Source: Streptomyces durocortorensis
Lineage (GTDB): Bacteria > Actinomycetota > Actinomycetes > Streptomycetales > Streptomycetaceae
NCBI RefSeq assembly: GCF_031760065.1
Contig: NZ_CP134500.1
Coordinates: 3,534,001 to 3,598,000, forward strand
Direction of reading: 5' to 3'
DNA: 64,000 nucleotides
Position numbers and translations under genes: made by a program. Positions 33,429 to 42,157 of the stretch are shown here, one piece after another; the first letter of the stretch is position 1; every line of letters starts with the position of its first letter. The notes beneath the pieces were generated by a model, which did no database searches, was not told the origin of the DNA, and saw nothing but the letters and a program-made list of their open reading frames with translations.

Positions 33429-34799
33429 ATGAGCGCCCCACACCTGCCGAAAGTGGCTGGAATCGATCCAGAGGTTCCGGTTTCAACGCAGGCTCCCGCT
33501 CCCCTGACGGAGGTCCCGGCAGCGCCCGGAGCCTTCATCCAGGACCGGCTGGCAGGCTGGGTCTCCGACCTCACGACCCTGCACGAACTCACCGAGCGGC
33601 TGGCCGCGACGAGCACCCTCGACGACGCCCTGAACGAGCTGCTGCGCGCCGGAGCCGCCCTCGTCGGCGCCCGCCGCGGCCTGCTCGTTCTGGAACCGGC
33701 GAACGGTGAAGGCCCCTCCGCCACCATCGGCCTCGGGCTCGCGCACGCCGACCTCGGGTTCATCGAGACCGTGCCGCGCGGCTCCACCGCCCTGGGCCGC
33801 ATCCTCGACGGCGCCCCCGGCACCGCGGACGGGGTCACCAGCCCCGACCTCCCCGGCGACCGGAGCCTGGACCCCCGCCACCGCGAGGTCGCCGCCCGCC
33901 TCGGCTACGCCGCGAGCTACGCCCTCCCCCTCTCCTCCGAGGCGGCCGGACGCCTCGGCGCGGCCGCCTGGCTCTACGACGAGCCCGCCGAGCCCACGCA
34001 GAAGCAGCGCCACCTCGTCGGCCTCTACGCCCGCTACGCCACCGAGCACCTGGCCCGCCTGACCGAGCTGGAGCGCGCCCGCGCGGACGTCGCCACCGTC
34101 GCCGAGGAGCTGCTGCCCAGCCGGCTGCCCCGGATCGCCGGTGTCCAGCTGGCCGCCCGGCGCCGGACCGGGCCCCGGGGCGGCGGCGACTGGTACGACG
34201 CGCTGCCGCTGCCGGACCACACGCTCGGCCTCGCCGTGGGCTCCGTGGGCGGGTCCGGGCCGAGCGCGATGGCCGCGATGGGCCGGCTGCGCGCCAGCCT
34301 GCGGGCGTACGCCGTGATGGAGGGCGAGGACCCCGTCGCCGTACTCTCCGATCTGGAACTGCTGCTGCGGCTCACCGAGCCCGCGCGGACCGCGACCGCC
34401 CTGTTCGCCTACTGCGAGCCCGCCGCCCGCAAGGTCGTGCTGGCCGGGGCCGGGCACACCCCGCCGCTGATCCTCGGCGACCGGCGCTGCGAGTACGTCG
34501 AGACCACGCTCTCCGCCCCGCTCGGGATGCTCGCCTGCTGGGAGGCGCCGAGCGTGGAGTTCAGCCCCGCCCCCGGAGAAACGGTGCTCCTCTATACCGA
34601 CGGGCTGCTGCGCCGCACCGGCGACCCGATGGACCGCGCCTTCGCCCGGCTGCACTCCGCCGCCGCTTCCGTACCGAAGGCCGAGCGGCACGATCCGGCG
34701 GCCGTCGCCGACCACGTCCTGCGGACGGTGCTTCCCGACGGCCTGGACAGGAGCGACTCCGCCGAGGACGTCGTGATCCTCGCAGCGCACTTCGAGTGA
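33429..34799 (+). CDS. GAF-PP2C (SpoIIE/RsbU-type) protein, probable pseudophosphatase
   Basis: 456 residues from the ATG at 33429; upstream in-frame ATGs at 33312 and 33375 lie in DNA with noncoding-like codon use. A GAF domain (about 55-225) is followed by a PP2C-type domain (about 230-455). The first metal motif GGGDWYDALPLP (about 251-262) is kept. The second, normally GDVxGHG, reads AVGSVGGSG, so a metal-ligand Asp and the following His are lost. LLYTDGLLRR and SAEDVVILAAHF remain. Active relatives dephosphorylate anti-anti-sigma factors; this one may only bind. No anti-sigma partner is adjacent, though RsbW-like genes lie 2-4 kb to either side. Confidence 0.87.
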   Translation: MSAPHLPKVAGIDPEVPVSTQAPAPLTEVPAAPGAFIQDRLAGWVSDLTTLHELTERLAATSTLDDALNELLRAGAALVGARRGLLVLEPANGEGPSATIGLGLAHADLGFIETVPRGSTALGRILDGAPGTADGVTSPDLPGDRSLDPRHREVAARLGYAASYALPLSSEAAGRLGAAAWLYDEPAEPTQKQRHLVGLYARYATEHLARLTELERARADVATVAEELLPSRLPRIAGVQLAARRRTGPRGGGDWYDALPLPDHTLGLAVGSVGGSGPSAMAAMGRLRASLRAYAVMEGEDPVAVLSDLELLLRLTEPARTATALFAYCEPAARKVVLAGAGHTPPLILGDRRCEYVETTLSAPLGMLACWEAPSVEFSPAPGETVLLYTDGLLRRTGDPMDRAFARLHSAAASVPKAERHDPAAVADHVLRTVLPDGLDRSDSAEDVVILAAHFE

Positions 34800-34903
34800 G
34801 CCTCCCGCGGGCTTCGCGGTAATAGGTCCTTGGACCCTGGGCCCCCTTCCGTACGCCCGTACGATGGGTGATGGTCCAGCGTCGTATCAAGGAGAGTCAC
34901 ATC

Positions 34904-36385
34904 GTGTCTGAGGAGCTCATTCCGGAAACCCCGGAGCAGGAGACCGAAGAGAACGAGGCAGCAGAACCGATCAAGCAGCGGAAGAACGGCCTGTACCCGG
35001 GCCTCTCCGACGAGCTTGCCGAGAACATGAAGTCGGGCTGGGCCGACACGGAGCTGCACGACCTCCAGCCGATCGCCCAGGCCGAGCACACCGCCGCCCG
35101 GCGCGCCGCGCTCTCCGCCCGGTTCCCCGGCGAGCGCCTGGTCATCCCCGCGGGCAACCTGAAGACCCGCTCCAACGACACCGAGTACGCCTTCCGCGCG
35201 TCCACCGAGTACGCCTACCTCACCGGCGACCAGACCCAGGACGGCGTCCTCGTCCTGGAGCCGACCGGCGAGAGCGGCCACGAGGCCACCATCTACCTGC
35301 TGCCCCGCTCCAACCGGGAGAACGGCGAGTTCTGGCTCGACGGCCAGGGCGAGCTGTGGGTCGGCCGCCGTCACTCCCTCGCCGAGGCCGAGCAGCTGCT
35401 GGGCATCCCCGCGAAGGACGTCCGCGAGGTGGCGGCCGCGCTCACCGGGGCCACCGGCCCGGTCCGCAACGTGCGCGGCCACGACGCGGGCATCGAGGCG
35501 GCCCTCGCCGACAAGGTGACCGCCGAGCGCGACGAGGAGCTGCGCGTCTACCTCTCCGAGGCCCGCCTGGTGAAGGACGCCTTCGAGATCGCCGAGCTGC
35601 AGAAGGCCTGCGACGCCACCGCGCGCGGCTTCGAGGACGTCGTCAGGAGCCTGGACAAGGCCGAGGCGACCAGCGAGCGCTTCATCGAGGGCACGTTCTT
35701 CCTGCGCGCCCGCATCGAGGGCAACGACATCGGCTACGGCTCGATCTGCGCCGCGGGCCCGCACGCGACCACCCTGCACTGGGTCCGCAACGACGGCGCC
35801 GTCCGCGCGGGCGAGCTGCTGCTCCTGGACGCCGGGGTCGAGACCAACGACCTCTACACCGCCGACGTGACGCGCACCCTGCCGATCAACGGCACGTTCT
35901 CGCCGCTCCAGCGCAAGATCTACGACGCGGTCTACGAGGCCCAGGAGGCGGGCATCGCCGCCGTGAAGCCCGGCGCGGCCTTCCGTGACTTCCACGACGC
36001 CTCGCAGCGCGTGCTCGCCGAGAAGCTCGTCGAGTGGGGCCTGCTCGGCGACCTGACCGTGGACAAGGTCCTGGAGCTGGGCCTCCAGCGCCGCTGGACC
36101 CTGCACGGCACCGGTCACATGCTGGGCATGGACGTCCACGACTGCGCCGTCGCGCGCACCGAGGCGTACGTCGACGGCATCCTGGAGCCGGGCGTCTGCC
36201 TGACCGTGGAGCCGGGGCTCTACTTCCAGGCCGACGACCTGACCGTGCCCGAGGAGTACCGGGGCATCGGCGTCCGGATCGAGGACGACATCCTCGTCAC
36301 CGAGGACGGCAACCGGAACCTCTCCGACACGCTGCCCCGCCGGGCCGACGAGGTCGAGGCCTGGATGGCGCAGCTGAAGGGCTGA
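34904..36385 (+). CDS. pepP: Xaa-Pro aminopeptidase P
   Basis: 493 residues from the GTG preceded by AAGGAGAG. The N-terminal creatinase-like domain has the TEYAFRASTEYAYLTGDQ segment. The C-terminal pita-bread domain carries the five metal ligands: D in LLLDAGVETNDLYTADVTR (two Asp, about 309 and 320), H in HGTGHMLGMDVHD, E in LTVEPGLYF and E in GVRIEDDILV. It removes an N-terminal residue followed by proline, with two Mn ions. The acidic N-terminal extension of about 35 residues (EETPEQETEENEAAEP) is outside the fold. The gene converges on an RsbW-like gene across a shared hairpin. Confidence 0.95.
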   Translation: MSEELIPETPEQETEENEAAEPIKQRKNGLYPGLSDELAENMKSGWADTELHDLQPIAQAEHTAARRAALSARFPGERLVIPAGNLKTRSNDTEYAFRASTEYAYLTGDQTQDGVLVLEPTGESGHEATIYLLPRSNRENGEFWLDGQGELWVGRRHSLAEAEQLLGIPAKDVREVAAALTGATGPVRNVRGHDAGIEAALADKVTAERDEELRVYLSEARLVKDAFEIAELQKACDATARGFEDVVRSLDKAEATSERFIEGTFFLRARIEGNDIGYGSICAAGPHATTLHWVRNDGAVRAGELLLLDAGVETNDLYTADVTRTLPINGTFSPLQRKIYDAVYEAQEAGIAAVKPGAAFRDFHDASQRVLAEKLVEWGLLGDLTVDKVLELGLQRRWTLHGTGHMLGMDVHDCAVARTEAYVDGILEPGVCLTVEPGLYFQADDLTVPEEYRGIGVRIEDDILVTEDGNRNLSDTLPRRADEVEAWMAQLKG

Positions 36386-36403
36386 CCCACCGCCGTACCT
36401 CTC

Positions 36404-36446
36404 GGGAGGGCGTGCCGCTCACTACACCGTGAGCAGCGCGCCCTCC
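36404..36446. terminator. hairpin between convergent pepP and RsbW-like genes
   Basis: GGAGGGCG and GCTCAC on the left pair with GTGAGC and CGCCCTCC on the right, giving an interrupted 14-bp stem. The right arm is within the last codons of the minus-strand gene. Confidence 0.6.
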
Positions 36447-36907
36447 TGCCACTTCAGGACCTTGTCGAAGCTCACCACCGCGCCGCGTCCCGGACGGTTG
36501 GCGAACTGGACGTGATCGGAGAGCTGCTCGATCAGGTCGAGGCCACGCCCGCTCTCGGCGGCGCAGGAGATGTGCCCGGCCGGGCGGAGCACCCGCACAG
36601 CGGGGAAGCCCGGCCCCGAATCGCTGACCTCGATACGGCATTTCTCGCCGTCCAGATAGGCCGTGACCCGGTACTGCCCGGAGTCCGGCGGGGTCCTCCC
36701 GTACCCGGAATCCCCCGGCTCCCCGAGGGCCGTCCGCTCGCCGCCGTGCTCGACGGCGTTCGCACAGGCCTCGCTGAGCGCCAGCGACAGGTCGAAGGAG
36801 ACGTCCGGATCGACCCCCGCGGTTTCCATGGTGCCGAGCAGAAAACGACGGGCGAGCGGAACGCTCGCAGCTTCGCGCCGCAGATGGAGAGACCACCAGA
36901 TGCTCAT
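36422..36907 (-). CDS. RsbW-like ATP-binding regulator
   Basis: 161 residues from the ATG preceded by CAGGAGG. It is a small GHKL ATPase: LHLRREAASVPLARRFLLGTM at the start, N-box LALSEACANAVEHGG (about 42-56), EVSDSGPGFP (G1) and ESGRGLDLIEQLSD (G2). There is no sensor or receiver domain, so it acts in the cytoplasm, probably as an anti-sigma factor or kinase of an anti-anti-sigma factor. A loop between the N and G1 boxes (EPGDSGYGRTPPDSGQY) is longer than usual. No antagonist gene is next to it. Confidence 0.88.
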   Translation of the reverse strand: MSIWWSLHLRREAASVPLARRFLLGTMETAGVDPDVSFDLSLALSEACANAVEHGGERTALGEPGDSGYGRTPPDSGQYRVTAYLDGEKCRIEVSDSGPGFPAVRVLRPAGHISCAAESGRGLDLIEQLSDHVQFANRPGRGAVVSFDKVLKWQEGALLTV

Positions 36908-37198
36908 GTTCCAGCCTCCTGGCTGCGGCTCGACGTACCGATACGTGTATCCGCCCTCGGCACTTCGTAAGCACGGATCGGGCCGGAGAGCGCTCGTTCG
37001 GCGGATGCGGATATTCGGACGGCCGGTGTATGGACCGCCCGGGCCGGTGGTCGGGGCGGGTCCCGTACCCCTTCCCGTAGGCGTCCTTGGTGCGTACATC
37101 CCCCGCGAACAGGCGCAACAAGCACGCTTGGGGACGGAGGCTGATCTTCCGGACCTGCCGTGCCGCTCCCCGGGGCGCAGTGCGATGATGTCCCGGCC

Positions 37199-38053
37199 AT
37201 GTCCACGCCTCTCGCACGCGCCGGAGCCGGTCTGCGGCTCATGAGGGCCGCGGTGTTCACCGCGGTCTGCGTCGCGCTGTCCGCGGCCGGGCATGTCCTC
37301 GCCGCCGGCTCGGCCGTCCCCGCGTGGACGCTGCTCGCCGGATTCCTCGGCGTCCTCGCCGTCGCCGTGGCCCTCGCCGGACGGGAGCGTTCCCTTCCGT
37401 CGATCACGGGTGCTCTGGCGAGCGGCCAGATCGCCCTGCACGCCGTCTTCGCGTACGGCAGCCACGGCAGCGCTCCGGCCGCCTCGGCCACAGGCGGCGA
37501 CAACTCGCTGATCCGGTTCGCCGCCGGACTCGTGTGCGGGGCCGGGGCCGGGCAGCTGGACGCCGCCGACGCCCATCGCATCGTCTCCACGGCGGGCATC
37601 GACCCCGCCACGCTCACGCAGGGCCACGGCCACCTCGCGTCCGCCGGAGGAGCCGCGGCGGCCACCGCTGCGGCCGGGGACGGTACTTCCGGCATCGCGG
37701 CGGTGTGCGCCACGGTGTCCGCGCTGCTGCCGAGCCTGCCGATGTTCGTGGCCCACCTCCTCGTCGCGCTCGCCACCGGCTGGCTGCTGCGGCGCGGCGA
37801 GATCGCCCTCTTCCGGCTGGCCCGGCTCTCCGCGCACAGCGCCCAGGCGCTGGCGGCCGGGGCCCGGCTGCGGTCCCTGCGGAGTGCGCTCGCCCTCGTC
37901 CGCGCGCTGCGGGCCGGATCTCGCGAGCAGCTCACGGCCGGGCCGCGTGCCGTGCGTTCGTCCGACGACGCCGCCCCGCCCGCGGCCGGGAATCCTCTCC
38001 AGCACCTGGTGATCAGGCGCGGGCCTCCGGCCCCGTACGCCCTCGCAGCCTGA
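37199..38053 (+). CDS. integral membrane protein beside the copper genes
   Basis: 284 residues with about five hydrophobic segments (16-38, 41-60, 68-82, 158-200). Histidines occur in or near the membrane: AAGHVLAAG, LHAVFAYGSHG, QGHGHLASAGG and MFVAHLLVALATGW. The C-terminal 70 residues are Arg/Ala-rich and cytoplasmic. It directly precedes the copper operon on the same strand, 194 bp before ycnI, so a metal-related role is plausible but not shown. No Shine-Dalgarno is obvious. It has no family I can name with certainty. Confidence 0.75.
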   Translation: MSTPLARAGAGLRLMRAAVFTAVCVALSAAGHVLAAGSAVPAWTLLAGFLGVLAVAVALAGRERSLPSITGALASGQIALHAVFAYGSHGSAPAASATGGDNSLIRFAAGLVCGAGAGQLDAADAHRIVSTAGIDPATLTQGHGHLASAGGAAAATAAAGDGTSGIAAVCATVSALLPSLPMFVAHLLVALATGWLLRRGEIALFRLARLSAHSAQALAAGARLRSLRSALALVRALRAGSREQLTAGPRAVRSSDDAAPPAAGNPLQHLVIRRGPPAPYALAA

Positions 38054-38081
38054 CGCGACACCTCGCCCGTATCCCCCGTAA

Positions 38082-38155
38082 CCGGACGACGATCCTGTTC
38101 CGTGCGTGGCCGGACGACGGTTCGGTGCGTAATCCGGACGACGGTTCGGCACGGA
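38082..38155. repeat. three degenerate direct repeats before ycnI
   Basis: CCGGACGACG occurs at 38082, 38110 and 38134, each followed by a TTCNGTGCG or TTCGGCACG segment. The repeats lie between the membrane-protein stop and ycnI and could be regulatory or a decayed tandem array. Confidence 0.6.
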
Positions 38156-38247
38156 ACCGGAGAACGAGGTGTCGTGATGCCGCCGCGCACCCGCGCGCCG
38201 GACCACCATGTTCCGCTTCTCTGTCTTCCTGTGGAGTGATTCCTGCC

Positions 38248-39003
38248 ATGAAGCTTTCCCGTATCGCCCTCGTCGGCGGCGTCGCCGCGTCCACCGTCCT
38301 GCTGATCGCCGGCCCGGCCGCCGCCCACGTCAGCGTCCAGCCGCAGGGCGAGGCCGCCAAGGGCGGTTACGCGACGCTCAACTTCAAGGTCCCCAACGAG
38401 CGCGACCAGGCCTCGACGGTGAAGCTGGAGATCAACTTCCCGGCCGACCACCCGCTCTCCTCCGTGACCCCCGAGGCCGTCCCCGGCTGGGACATCAAGA
38501 TCGACAAGAGCAAGCTCGACAAGCCGCTGGAGGTGCACGGCAAGAAGATCACCGAGGCCGTCTCCAAGGTGACCTGGACCGCGGACGGCAGCGAGATCGA
38601 GCCCGGCTACTTCCAGCAGTTCCCGGTCTCCGTCGGACAGCTCCCCGAGGACGCCGACCAGCTCGTCTTCAAGGCGATCCAGACGTACGACAACAAGGAA
38701 GTCGTCCGCTGGATCGAGGAGCCCAAGGCAGGCGGCGAAGAGCCCGACAGCCCGGCCCCCGTCCTGAAGCTCTCCGCCGCCTCCGACGGCCACCACGGCG
38801 GTGGCGCGGCGCAAGACACCAAGGACGGCGACGACCACAAGGCCGCCGACACCGACGCCTCGGCGAAGGACAGCGGCGACAAGAGCCACGCCGCGTCCTC
38901 CGCCAGCGACACCACGGCCCGCACCCTGGGCATCATCGGCATCGTCATCGGCATCGCGGGCGTCGCGTTCGGCGTGCTCGCCGGGCGTCGCCGTACAGCC
39001 TGA
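38248..39003 (+). CDS. ycnI: YcnI-like (DUF1775) copper-binding protein
   Basis: 251 residues. The signal peptide ends in AGPAAA, so the mature chain begins HVSVQPQGEAAKGGYATLNF. A free N-terminal His is the key copper ligand in the monohistidine-brace model of Bacillus YcnI. The DUF1775 beta domain (about 28-165) includes FKVPNERDQASTVKLEINFP and PGYFQQFPVSVGQLP. A charged Asp/His/Lys/Ser-rich spacer and a C-terminal membrane helix (IIGIVIGIAGVAFGVLAG) with RRR anchor it outside the membrane. It is first of five copper genes on this strand, 44 bp before sco. Confidence 0.92.
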   Translation: MKLSRIALVGGVAASTVLLIAGPAAAHVSVQPQGEAAKGGYATLNFKVPNERDQASTVKLEINFPADHPLSSVTPEAVPGWDIKIDKSKLDKPLEVHGKKITEAVSKVTWTADGSEIEPGYFQQFPVSVGQLPEDADQLVFKAIQTYDNKEVVRWIEEPKAGGEEPDSPAPVLKLSAASDGHHGGGAAQDTKDGDDHKAADTDASAKDSGDKSHAASSASDTTARTLGIIGIVIGIAGVAFGVLAGRRRTA

Positions 39004-39047
39004 CCTGCCGGTTCCACCACCCGCACCACACTCAGGACACCCCTTTC

Positions 39048-39710
39048 ATGCGTAACAGCAAAAAAGCAATGACGGCCGCGGCGTTCGCCGCCGCGGCCGC
39101 ACTGGCCCTCTCCGCCTGCGGCTCCGGTGACGACGGGACGGGCTCCTCGTCCATCGCCGACGTCAGCGCCGCACCGAAGACCAAGGCCGCCACCGTCCTC
39201 GACCAGCCCTTCACCAAGCCGAACCTCGTCCTCACGGACACGAACGGCAAGGAGTACGACCTCCGCGAGGCGACCAAGGGCAAGCCGACGCTCATCTACT
39301 TCGGCTACACCAAATGTCCCGACGTCTGCCCACTGACCATGAGCAACATCTCCCTCGCCAAGCGGGAGCTGCCCAAGGCCGACCAGGACAAGCTCCGGGT
39401 CGTCTTCGTCACCACCGACCCCGAGCGCGACACCCCCGCCTCGCTCGGAAAGTGGCTCAGGGCCCAGGACCCCACCTTCACCGGCCTCACCGGCGACTTC
39501 CCGACCATCCAGGCCGGGGCGCGGCAGATCGGCATCGGCATCGACGCGCCGAAGGTGGAGAAGGACGGGACCGTCGTCTCGATGCACGGCGCCCAGGTCA
39601 TCGCCTTCTCCCCGAAGACGGACAAGGGGTACGCCCTCTACGGCGAGGACACCACCGCCGAGGAGTACGCGAAGGACCTCCCCAAGCTGATCAGGGGGGA
39701 GACCCCGTGA
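39048..39710 (+). CDS. sco: SCO1/SenC copper chaperone lipoprotein
   Basis: 220 residues. A lipoprotein signal ends in LALSAC, so Cys24 is probably lipidated. The thioredoxin-like domain has FGYTKCPDVCPLTMSN with the CxxxC copper pair (about 90-94) and the third ligand His in VSMHGAQVIAF. Sco proteins bind Cu and pass it to oxidases. In S. lividans a Sco encoded next to ECuC and DtpA delivers copper to cytochrome oxidase and the radical-copper oxidase GlxA. Its stop overlaps the next start (GTGA). Confidence 0.95.
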   Translation: MRNSKKAMTAAAFAAAAALALSACGSGDDGTGSSSIADVSAAPKTKAATVLDQPFTKPNLVLTDTNGKEYDLREATKGKPTLIYFGYTKCPDVCPLTMSNISLAKRELPKADQDKLRVVFVTTDPERDTPASLGKWLRAQDPTFTGLTGDFPTIQAGARQIGIGIDAPKVEKDGTVVSMHGAQVIAFSPKTDKGYALYGEDTTAEEYAKDLPKLIRGETP

Positions 39711-40156
39711 ACCGCCGCCGCACGGCCCTCGTCGGCGCCCTCGCCCTCACCGCCGGGCTGGCGCTGGCGGGGTGCTCCTCGGAGAGCGAGCCCGAGCTGA
39801 AGGTCGTCGACGCGTATCTGCCGCAGCCCGTCAGCGACATGGCCGCCGGTTTCCTGGTCGTACAGAACAGCGGGGGCACCGGCGACCGGCTCACCTCGGT
39901 GACCAGCCCGCTGTCCGACGACGTCTCGATCCACGAGGTGAAGGACCAGAAGATGCGGAAGGTCTCGTCCTTCGAGGTCCCCGCCAACGGCGAGCTCGTT
40001 CTCGAACGCGGTGGCAACCACATCATGTTCATGAAGCTCAAGCAGAAGCCCGAGCAGGGCGAGAAGGTCTCCGTCGAGCTGCACTTCGAGAAGGCCGACT
40101 CCATCACGGTCGACCTGCCGGTGAAGGAAACCACCCACAACCCGAAGAAGCAGTGA
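39707..40156 (+). CDS. PCuAC-family extracellular copper chaperone (ECuC-like)
   Basis: 149 residues with a GTG start and a lipobox (LALAGC), so it is membrane-tethered outside the cell. The domain has the Cu(I) motif of PCuAC proteins: SIHEVKDQKMRKV with His and Met, then GNHIMFMKL with His-x-Met. In the S. lividans system the equivalent protein, ECuC, hands Cu(I) to Sco. Translation is coupled to sco by a 4-bp overlap, and the CopC-CopD gene follows after 11 bp. Confidence 0.92.
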   Translation: MNRRRTALVGALALTAGLALAGCSSESEPELKVVDAYLPQPVSDMAAGFLVVQNSGGTGDRLTSVTSPLSDDVSIHEVKDQKMRKVSSFEVPANGELVLERGGNHIMFMKLKQKPEQGEKVSVELHFEKADSITVDLPVKETTHNPKKQ

Positions 40157-40167
40157 GGGACTGAACC

Positions 40168-42153
40168 GTGACTGCCACCGCCCCACGCCTCGGACGGCCC
40201 CCGATACGACGGCCCGTCGCCGCCGCCGCACTCCTCGCCGCCCTGGCAAGCCTGGTGTTCGGGCTGCTGCTGGCCGGCGCGGGCCCGGCGTCCGCGCACG
40301 CCGCCCTCACCGGGAGCGACCCGCAGGACGGGGCGGTGGTGGCCACCGCGCCCAAGGAGGTCACCCTCACCTTCTCCGAGGCGATCGCCGTCGGCGACGG
40401 GTCGATCCGGGTCCTGGACCCCAGCAGCAAACGCGCCGACACCGGCGCCGAGCCGAAGGACCTGTCCGACGGCTCCACCGTCCGCTACGGCGTCGAGCTG
40501 CACCCCGGGCTGCCGGACGGCACCTACACGGTGGCCTGGCAGGCGATCTCCGCCGACAGCCACCCGATCTCCGGCGCGTTCACGTTCTCCATCGGCGCCC
40601 CGTCCGACACCACGGTGGCACTGCCCTCCCAGGAGGTCGGCGGCGGACCGGTCGGCGTCGTCTACGGCATCGCGCGGTACGCCGCGTACGCCGGGTTCGT
40701 CCTGCTCGTGGGCGGCAGCGCCTTCGTCCTCGGCTGCTGGCAGCGCGGTGCGTCCGCCCTGCCGATGCAGCGGCTCGTGGTGCGTGGCTGGGTCACGCTG
40801 ACCGCGGCGACCCTGGTCATGCTGCTGCTGCGGAACCCGTACACCGGCAGCGGCAGGTTCGCCGACGCCTTCGACCTCGACGGGCTCCAGTCCGTCCTGG
40901 ACACCAAGCCCGGCGCCGCCCTGGTCTCCCGGCTGCTGCTGCTGGGAGCGGCCGCCCTGTTCATCGCCGTGCTGTTCGGTACGTACGCCCGGCGCGAGGA
41001 CGAGCGCGAGAAGAAGGACCTCACCTTCGGTCTGGCCGTCGGCGGCGGGGTGGTCGCCGCGGGCATCGCCGCCACCTGGGCCATGTCCGAGCACGCCTCG
41101 ACCGGCATCCAGCCGGGCATCGCCATGCCGGTCGACGTGGCGCACCTGCTGGCCGTCGCCGCCTGGCTCGGCGGACTGGCCTCGCTCCTGGTGGCGCTGT
41201 ACCGGACGCCGGAGATCGGGAGCGCGGCGGTACGGCGGTTCTCCACGGTCGCGTTCGGCAGCGTCGTGGTCCTGGCGGCGACCGGGATCTACCAGTCCTG
41301 GCGGCAGGTCGGCTCCTGGTCGGCCCTGACCGGGACCCGGTACGGACAGCTGCTCATCCTCAAGGTCGCGCTGATCGCGGTCCTGCTCGCCGTCGCCTGG
41401 TTCTCCCGGCGGTGGACGGGGCGGCTGACGGATACGGCGGTTGGTTCCTCCGAGGTTCCGGAAGCCGAAGCCCCGGACGACGAGGTCCCGGACGACGACA
41501 CGGACGACGACACGGACGGTTCCTCGGACAGCTCCTCGGGCGAAGCGGCCGAGTCCGAGGACGCCCGGGCCGACCTCGATCCGGAGCGCGCGGCCCAACT
41601 GGCCCGGCAGCGGGCCGCCCTGACCGCCACCAAGAAGAAGCGGATACGGGACGCCGACGCGGAACGCTCCGGGCTGCGCCGCTCGGTCCTGGCCGAGACC
41701 GCCGTCGCCGTGGTCCTGCTGGCCGTCACCACCCTGCTGACGTCCACCGAACCGGGCCGTACGGAGGAGGCCGCGGGTGGCACTTCGGCGGCGGCCGCAC
41801 CCGCCGCCGGAACCCCCGTCAACCTGAGCATGCCCTTCGACACCGGCGGACAGAACGGCGAGGGGACCGTCCGCATCGACATCGACCCCGGCCGCACCGG
41901 CTCCAACGAGCTCCATGTGTGGATCGACGGCAGCGACGGCAAGCCGATGGACGTCCCCGAGCTGAAGGTGGCCCTCACCCTGGAGGCCCAGGAGATCGGC
42001 CCGCTGCCGGTCGTCCCCGACCGGCTGGCCGAGGGGCACTGGTCGGCGAGCGGCGTACAGATCCCGATGGCGGGGGACTGGAAGATCGAGGTGACGGTAC
42101 GGACATCGGACATCGACCAGGTCACCATCGACAAGAACGCGAAGATCGGCTGA
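40168..42153 (+). CDS. CopC-CopD fusion copper transport protein (YcnJ-like)
   Basis: 661 residues, GTG start. The signal peptide ends in PASAHAALTGSDP, leaving an N-terminal His typical of CopC, with the second ligand region in SADSHPISGAF. CopC spans about 43-142. The CopD part follows with about eight membrane helices (about 155-420), including MSEHASTGIQPG and a VDVAHLLAVAAWLGGLASLLV segment with a likely metal His. A cytoplasmic Asp/Ser-rich loop (EVPDDDTDDDTDGSSDSSSG) is unusual. A last helix and an extracytoplasmic beta domain (about 545-661) end the protein. It probably imports copper for the neighbouring chaperones. Confidence 0.92.
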   Translation: MTATAPRLGRPPIRRPVAAAALLAALASLVFGLLLAGAGPASAHAALTGSDPQDGAVVATAPKEVTLTFSEAIAVGDGSIRVLDPSSKRADTGAEPKDLSDGSTVRYGVELHPGLPDGTYTVAWQAISADSHPISGAFTFSIGAPSDTTVALPSQEVGGGPVGVVYGIARYAAYAGFVLLVGGSAFVLGCWQRGASALPMQRLVVRGWVTLTAATLVMLLLRNPYTGSGRFADAFDLDGLQSVLDTKPGAALVSRLLLLGAAALFIAVLFGTYARREDEREKKDLTFGLAVGGGVVAAGIAATWAMSEHASTGIQPGIAMPVDVAHLLAVAAWLGGLASLLVALYRTPEIGSAAVRRFSTVAFGSVVVLAATGIYQSWRQVGSWSALTGTRYGQLLILKVALIAVLLAVAWFSRRWTGRLTDTAVGSSEVPEAEAPDDEVPDDDTDDDTDGSSDSSSGEAAESEDARADLDPERAAQLARQRAALTATKKKRIRDADAERSGLRRSVLAETAVAVVLLAVTTLLTSTEPGRTEEAAGGTSAAAAPAAGTPVNLSMPFDTGGQNGEGTVRIDIDPGRTGSNELHVWIDGSDGKPMDVPELKVALTLEAQEIGPLPVVPDRLAEGHWSASGVQIPMAGDWKIEVTVRTSDIDQVTIDKNAKIG

Positions 42154-42157
42154 GCAC

